This document shows positions 21,372 to 24,588 of a stretch of 24,588 bases of DNA, one piece after another. The position numbers were made by a program, and so were the translations under genes. The DNA is from JAYPEY01 sp047618185 (GTDB lineage Bacteria; Verrucomicrobiota; Verrucomicrobiia; Limisphaerales; JAYPEY01). Positions within the stretch are counted from its first letter, which is position 1. Each line of letters starts with the position of its first letter. The notes beneath the pieces are model-generated. The model saw only the letters and a program-made list of their open reading frames with translations. It was not told where the DNA came from and searched no databases. The stretch spans positions 1-24,588 of the forward strand of contig JBLHKZ010000059.1 in assembly GCA_047618185.1 (NCBI GenBank), given 5' to 3'.

Positions 21372-24300
21372 CTAGTTGCGTTCCTGCAGGGCGAACCAGG
21401 CCTTCATCTGGTAGCTGCAGCGGCACTTGGAGGAGCCGTCTGGAACGAGCGCCATGCCGCCGGCCGGGATGGCGTTGATCCAGCAGCTGGGCCGAATCCC
21501 GCCGTAGTTCTCCGTGCCCGAGCCGCGGGTGAGATCGAGATAACCCAAGGTGGCCGAGCGAAAGAGCATCAGGTGACGGCTGGCGGAGATTTGGCCGCAG
21601 CCGTAGGAGCGATTGAACTCCCAGGGAATGGGCTCGCCGGTTTTCAGATTCCATGCGCCGCCTTGCGCGTAGATGGTGTCGTCATTGATCACGGGGCGAG
21701 TCTGGTATTTTGCCTCCTGATCCCAGAGTTGTTTGCCGGTCGCAATGTCGTAGCCCGCGAGGCGTCCGCCGATCTCGGAAGGGAGGGCGAAGAACTTGTG
21801 GCGGACGGCCTGATAATTCATCAGCAGAATCGAGTGTGTTTCGCTGACGGATAATTGTGTGCCAAAGACGTTGTCGTCATTGCGCCAGATTTCCTTGCCG
21901 GTCGCGGCATTCAAAGCGAGCAGGGCGCCGCTGGGGATCTTGTCGGGCGCAAGTTTGGCGATATGCTTGCCGTTGCGGCGAGGATTGGCCACGTGGTCCG
22001 CCTCGATGATCGGCCGGTCGACGAGATAGACTTGGTCGCCTGAGATCGCAATCGCGTTGTGGCGAAGGGAGCCCTTTGGCTTGTGACTCCACTTGACGTC
22101 GCCGGTCGTGGCGTCCATGGCGAAGAAGAGGACGGATTCGGTTCGCAGTTGCGTGAGCTTGTAGCGTGGGCTGACACGGTGTTGTTGGTTGGCGACGGAG
22201 CCGAAGAGCGTTCCCTGATGGTAGGCGAGGTAGCCCCAGTTGCGGTTCACATCCCTTTCCGAGACTGGCGTCTTAAACTCGCCCAGCAACTTGCCGGTCG
22301 CGAGTTCGATTCTTAGGCAGCGGTCCTTGGTTCGGATGTAGACCGAATCGTCGCCAAGGCAAAAGCTTCCGCCCGTTTCGCCGACGCCGACGTCGTGGTG
22401 AATGCCGTCGTAATCCTCGAGGTGGCCTTTCAGATCGTAGATCCAGAGTTGGCGTCCGTTGTAGGCGTCGATGCAGCAAAGCCCGTCCACGCCGCCGACG
22501 ACCATAAAGCCTTTGTGATACAAGGGCGCGGGGCCTTGGCCGTGACGATTGGGAACTTCGAATTCCACGTCACGGAACCAGAACATCGAGAGCGGCCCTT
22601 TCAGGAGCAGGTCGTCGGAGCAAAGCGTGTTTGCGGGATTTGAGTTTTGGTGCGTCCAGCTGCCGGAACCGACCAGATCGCCGCGAGTTTCGACCTTCAT
22701 TTGACCGAGTTTGCCAAAGCAGATTTTGCCTCCGTAGGGGCGCTGCAAGCGGTGGGCCTCTTTTTCCAGTTCGGCATCGAGCGTTCCGGATAGTGAGCCG
22801 GATGAAATAATCAGGTTCGCGAAATGTTTGGGGTAGGGGGCCTTGGCTGGATCTCCTTGATGGACCGTGACACGAACGCCATACAATCCTGCGGCGGCCA
22901 ATCTCTGTCGAGCGGCGGCGACCTTTTTCGGATCGGATTCAATCGCGTAAATGTGAAGTTTGGATTGGCGCGCCAGCTCAAGAGCGAGTTCGCCGTTGCC
23001 CGCTGCGAGGTCCACCGCGAAGCCTTCATGTAGTTCCGTTTTCGTGAGTATCTCCTTTGCGGCCTTCGCGTAGTCGATTGTGGAAGCGCTCTTCGTCGCC
23101 AGTTTCTGTGCAGCTGGCGGATTGGGGGAGCCGGGTTCACCGTCGAAGCAATAGACCAGTCCTTTATCCGTGCTCGCGACGACTCGGCCGTTGGCCGCCG
23201 CCAGTCCGAGGACTTTGCCTTCCACCTCATGCGACCACCAGATTGTGCGTTGTCCCGCATAGTCGACCGCGCTGATACGGCCGTCCTCGCCACAGATCGC
23301 CTCGCGGTCGGCGATGATGAATTCGTGAATTTCGCGATCCATCGAGATAAGGCGATTTTCCACCAGCTTGCGGGTCTTCAAGGGCTTGCCCTTGCGGTCT
23401 TTGCTTTCCACATCCTTCCAGCTGTAGCGAACCAGCGATCGACCATTGGCGCGGACGATGCCGTTCGGAATCGCGACGAGGGCGCCGTGGCCAACCTGCG
23501 AAGAAAGGTCGCCGCTCTTCAGATCGAAGAGGCAGCCGTCATTGAAGATAAAGCGATCGGCAGCCATTGCGCGTGAGCCGCCTCGTTGTTGGTTTTTCTG
23601 GAGGTGGTAGTAGAGCAGTTTGCCGTCGGTGCGATTGAAAACCGCGGGGACGGCGCGGCCGGTTGGAACGATGACGCCATCGTCGGAAATCGTCAGGTAG
23701 CCCTGAGCGGAAACGCCGCTTTCGGCCTGGGCTCCGCCGTGAGGCTGGTTCATGAGTAACTGGCCGGTTTCGTCGTTGGTCCAGAGCGGTTTGCCGGTTT
23801 GTGCATCGAGCGCGTGCAGATAGACGCCGTCGCTGGGCCAAACGCCGGCCGCGAAATAGACGATGTCTCCGAGCACAACGGGTCCGCCGCGGGCCGGCCA
23901 TTTGGAGGTCATGCGTTCGTTGCCGATCACCATTTCATCGGTCGGGCCTCCGCGATATTTCCAGAGCAACTTGCCGTCGGCGAGATTCAGGGCATAGATC
24001 CAGCCGTCGTCGCTGGCGAGGAAGACGCGGTCCTTCCATCCAGCCGGCGCGAAGCGGATCGGAGATTCGGTAAAAAAGGTCCAACGAACCTGGCCGGTGT
24101 TGGCGTCCAGGGCGCGGAGTTGGTCGTCGACCGAACTGCCGAAGAGGATCTGATCTCCCATGATGATCGGTTGAAACGCCCGATCGAAATGGATGCGTTC
24201 GGACGTTGGCCAGGCGGGACTGGGCGCATTCGGGGATCGAAAAGTCCAACGCAGTTTTAGCTGATTGGGGATCGGTTCGGCTGTGTAGCCGCTCCGTTTG

Positions 24301-24401
24301 GCGTCCGCGCGAAACATGGGCCAATCCGCCGCGGCGACTTGCAGCAGGGGGGCGGCGAGGAGGGAAAACAGAAAGATTGAGATTCGGAAGCGCTGTTTCA
24401 T
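21372..24401 (-). CDS. Exported PQQ-type beta-propeller with inserted methyltransferase-like domain
   Basis: This 1009-residue protein has a signal peptide (about 1-24, ending V-A-A-A) followed by D-W-P-M-F-R, the usual start of PQQ/BamB-like propellers. Blade motifs of the D-x-x-T-G-x-x-x-W type recur near residues 100, 137, 195, 644, 760, 829 and 882. Between the two sets of blades (about 440-560) lies a Rossmann methyltransferase-like domain. It has V-D-L-A-A-G-N-G-E near 461 (SAM motif I), A-I-E-S-D-P-K-K-V near 484 (the acidic residue that normally binds ribose), Q-G-D-P near 513 and N-L-I-I-S-S-G near 529. SAM is not known to be available outside the cytoplasm, so the domain may bind something else or be non-catalytic. 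Similar fusions occur, as far as I recall, in planctomycete genomes. The gene is transcribed alone, converging with the helicase gene. Confidence 0.92.
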   Translation of the reverse strand: MKQRFRISIFLFSLLAAPLLQVAAADWPMFRADAKRSGYTAEPIPNQLKLRWTFRSPNAPSPAWPTSERIHFDRAFQPIIMGDQILFGSSVDDQLRALDANTGQVRWTFFTESPIRFAPAGWKDRVFLASDDGWIYALNLADGKLLWKYRGGPTDEMVIGNERMTSKWPARGGPVVLGDIVYFAAGVWPSDGVYLHALDAQTGKPLWTNDETGQLLMNQPHGGAQAESGVSAQGYLTISDDGVIVPTGRAVPAVFNRTDGKLLYYHLQKNQQRGGSRAMAADRFIFNDGCLFDLKSGDLSSQVGHGALVAIPNGIVRANGRSLVRYSWKDVESKDRKGKPLKTRKLVENRLISMDREIHEFIIADREAICGEDGRISAVDYAGQRTIWWSHEVEGKVLGLAAANGRVVASTDKGLVYCFDGEPGSPNPPAAQKLATKSASTIDYAKAAKEILTKTELHEGFAVDLAAGNGELALELARQSKLHIYAIESDPKKVAAARQRLAAAGLYGVRVTVHQGDPAKAPYPKHFANLIISSGSLSGTLDAELEKEAHRLQRPYGGKICFGKLGQMKVETRGDLVGSGSWTHQNSNPANTLCSDDLLLKGPLSMFWFRDVEFEVPNRHGQGPAPLYHKGFMVVGGVDGLCCIDAYNGRQLWIYDLKGHLEDYDGIHHDVGVGETGGSFCLGDDSVYIRTKDRCLRIELATGKLLGEFKTPVSERDVNRNWGYLAYHQGTLFGSVANQQHRVSPRYKLTQLRTESVLFFAMDATTGDVKWSHKPKGSLRHNAIAISGDQVYLVDRPIIEADHVANPRRNGKHIAKLAPDKIPSGALLALNAATGKEIWRNDDNVFGTQLSVSETHSILLMNYQAVRHKFFALPSEIGGRLAGYDIATGKQLWDQEAKYQTRPVINDDTIYAQGGAWNLKTGEPIPWEFNRSYGCGQISASRHLMLFRSATLGYLDLTRGSGTENYGGIRPSCWINAIPAGGMALVPDGSSKCRCSYQMKAWFALQERN

Positions 24402-24420
24402 CTGGCTTTGAAAGCTATGC

Positions 24421-24436
24421 GTTCGCCGGGGCGAAC
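24421..24436. promoter_or_regulatory. Palindrome upstream of the propeller-methyltransferase gene
   Basis: G-T-T-C-G-C-C and G-G-C-G-A-A-C flank a central GG, giving a near-perfect 16-bp palindrome. It lies 20-35 bp upstream of the ATG at 24401. It could be an operator or a small mRNA hairpin, but no regulator is implied by the sequence. Confidence 0.3.
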
Positions 24437-24520
24437 AGAAGCCTAATTCAAGATTCGGGTTCCCTCCGTTTCTGAGTCCGTGACCTCAAAGTGGGGAATC
24501 AATACGCTACAAGGTGGCAG

Positions 24521-24571
24521 GTCAGGCCATGGTGGAGGGAGCCCGGAGGGCGACCGGAACCATGGCCTGAC
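24521..24571. repeat. Perfect 13-bp inverted repeat at right edge
   Basis: G-T-C-A-G-G-C-C-A-T-G-G-T at 24521-24533 is the exact reverse complement of 24559-24571, with a 25-bp purine-rich spacer (24534-24558). It lies about 120 bp upstream of the minus-strand propeller gene and next to the window edge. It has no T-run, so it is not a classical terminator; it may be an intergenic repeat or the end of an element that continues outside the window. Confidence 0.6.
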
Positions 24572-24588
24572 TGGCGGTCGCAAAACGA

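Noticed and set aside
1..24588. tRNA, rRNA, CRISPR array, integrase or intact transposase
   Set aside because: Reading both strands showed no cloverleaf-like T-loop and CCA pattern, no regularly spaced repeats and no transposase or integrase motifs. A covariance-model search would be needed to exclude small RNAs.

Overview
The window looks like chromosomal DNA of a Verrucomicrobiota or Planctomycetota bacterium; I lean towards Verrucomicrobiota. The reasons are the PSD1-type cytochrome (DUF1549/DUF1553) and DUF1501 gene pair, two sulfatase loci, a CehA/McbA metallohydrolase, a ThuA-domain protein, a DUF4159 protein, a PQQ-type beta-propeller protein, many exported proteins, few Shine-Dalgarno sequences, and intergenic repeats of a kind I associate with verrucomicrobial genomes (from memory, not checked).

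Layout. (1) 1-2989, minus strand: half-size TauE/SafE permease, iduronate-2-sulfatase-like sulfatase, two-TM protein of unknown family, and a thioredoxin-fold protein that lacks a normal 5' end and runs off the left edge. (2) 3478-5822, plus: exported propeller-like protein and a lipoprotein with an Ig-like domain, coupled by a GTGA overlap. (3) 10032-5770, minus: a compact four-gene operon (DUF4159 protein, membrane protein with NfeD-type OB domain, CehA/McbA metallohydrolase, and a CXXCH protein with squalene-cyclase-like repeats). (4) 10445-11248, plus: ThuA-domain protein. (5) 12288-11305, minus: four-TM protein of unknown function. (6) 12445-18826, plus: ceramidase-like hydrolase, PSD1 cytochrome and DUF1501 protein. 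(7) 18827-19784: repeat-rich DNA followed by the 3' part of a second sulfatase. (8) 19896-21161, plus: DEAD-box RNA helicase. (9) 24401-21372, minus: a 1009-residue exported PQQ propeller containing an inserted Rossmann methyltransferase-like domain.

Working together. Most products are predicted to act in the periplasm, envelope or outside the cell. Sulfatase, ceramidase-like, CehA-like, ThuA and DUF1501 proteins are plausible hydrolases for sulfated or complex organic matter. The TauE/SafE permease beside the sulfatase may move a sulfur anion or organic acid. The heme and thioredoxin proteins point to envelope redox chemistry. These links are inference from families and gene order; no substrate can be read from the sequence.

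The best leads are the methyltransferase-like domain inside an exported propeller, the DUF4159/NfeD-like/CehA/cytochrome-toroid operon, two interspersed repeat families (one with a perfect 25-bp inverted repeat), and a sulfatase remnant that begins where one repeat ends. I saw no tRNA, rRNA, CRISPR array or intact transposase.
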